In this document: in pieces, positions 14,272-14,558 of the stretch
How positions within the stretch are numbered: the stretch's first letter is position 1
Layout of the letters: each line of letters starts with the position of its first letter
From: Oxalobacter sp.
Lineage (GTDB): Bacteria > Pseudomonadota > Gammaproteobacteria > Burkholderiales > Burkholderiaceae_D
Assembly (NCBI GenBank): GCA_012512465.1
Contig: JAAZED010000395.1
Span: 1-14,558 of the forward strand
Direction: 5' to 3'
Length of the DNA stretch: 14,558 nucleotides
The notes under the pieces: generated by a model
Told to the model about the DNA's origin: nothing
Seen by the model: only the letters and a program-made list of their open reading frames with translations
The model's database searches: none
Translations under genes and position numbers: made by a program

Positions 14272-14558
14272 CTAATTGATTGAGTGGGTACAGACGAAAT
14301 CGAAAAAGTTTTCGCCGATGGTTTCCTTCTCGACCTTCTCAAACTTGATATCACTTATTTTTCCGGAGAATGTCATATCGGATTCACCTGCGCCATTGGG
14401 CTTGGAGTAAAGGATCTGGGTGGCCCGGCCATATCTTCTCTTTTTGCAGTCAAAGAAGAAAAGCGAGCGGTCGGAAATGAAATCAAATTTGGTGCCTGGT
14501 GCCCTGGCTGAAACAGAATAGTTGAAAATACTCCAGGCTCTTCTGTATTTGCCGACAG
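14272..14558 (-). CDS. Surface-adhesin-E-like protein (C-terminal part, runs off the right edge)
   Basis: Ninety-four residues are visible in an open frame from the window edge to a TAG at 14272-14274; the start codon is outside. The sequence begins VGKYRRAWSIFNYS and contains FISDRSLFFFDCKKRRYG, ILYSKPNGAGE and, near the end, EKETIGENFFDFVC. This layout of a DC-K-x-R motif, a central Gly-rich turn and a final Ile-Gly-Glu...Cys resembles the surface-adhesin protein E family, small exported proteins common in Burkholderiales. The two cysteines may form a disulfide. The export signal would lie outside the window. It converges with btuF across about 31 bases. The family assignment comes from memory of the pattern, so it is moderate; that it is a real gene on this strand is more certain. 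Confidence 0.68.
   Translation of the reverse strand, partial: VGKYRRAWSIFNYSVSARAPGTKFDFISDRSLFFFDCKKRRYGRATQILYSKPNGAGESDMTFSGKISDIKFEKVEKETIGENFFDFVCTHSIN

Noticed and set aside
14253..14272. Hairpin between btuF and the adhesin-like gene (GCGTA pairing with TACGC)
   Set aside because: The stem is only five base pairs with no T run on either strand, so I do not call it a terminator.
14284..14511. Plus-strand open frame of 75 codons with a GTG start
   Set aside because: It has no recognisable motif and lies antisense to a much more protein-like minus-strand frame.

Overview
The window looks like chromosomal DNA of a Gram-negative betaproteobacterium. The evidence is a complete cell-envelope Tol-Pal operon, a TolA with the betaproteobacterial-style start (a VEAEVWD segment just after the anchor), an FNR-type regulator, and base composition near 50% GC judged by eye. 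A member of the Burkholderiales with moderate GC, such as an Oxalobacter-like organism, fits best, but that placement is inference.

Region 1 (1-4641, plus strand) is the Tol-Pal operon in the order tolQ-tolR-tolA-tolB-pal-cpoB, with gaps of 3 to 19 bases. TolQ lacks only its first few codons at the left edge. The operon ends at a bidirectional hairpin terminator shared with the convergent regulator gene. TolQ-TolR use the proton gradient to drive TolA, which contacts TolB and Pal in the periplasm to pull in the outer membrane at division. CpoB links this to peptidoglycan synthesis.

Region 2 (4661-6482) holds an FNR/CRP-family regulator on the minus strand. It keeps the FNR DNA-recognition residues but has lost two of the four iron-sulfur cysteines. 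A gene-free AT-rich stretch of about 530 bases follows, containing four FNR-box-like sites. Next is a small KGG-repeat stress protein gene with its own terminator. Two closely spaced ribosome binding sites precede that gene, and the upstream one opens a 56-codon overlapping frame.

Region 3 (6609-9197) has a two-domain phosphotransferase-like/P-loop kinase protein on plus and a convergent NAPE-PLD-like metallo-beta-lactamase-fold hydrolase on minus. Neither has an evident link to its neighbours.

Region 4 (9242-14240, plus strand) is a vitamin B12 uptake operon: promoter, cobalamin riboswitch, btuB, btuC, btuD, btuF. Together they encode the outer-membrane receptor, inner-membrane permease, ATPase and periplasmic binding protein. 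No B12 synthesis gene is visible here.

Region 5 (14272-14558, minus strand) is the C-terminal part of a secreted surface-adhesin-E-like protein that runs off the right edge.

Most of the window is well-known housekeeping biology, and I see no clear new system. The most unusual part is the cysteine-depleted FNR-like regulator with its site-rich AT-rich upstream region and the KGG gene.
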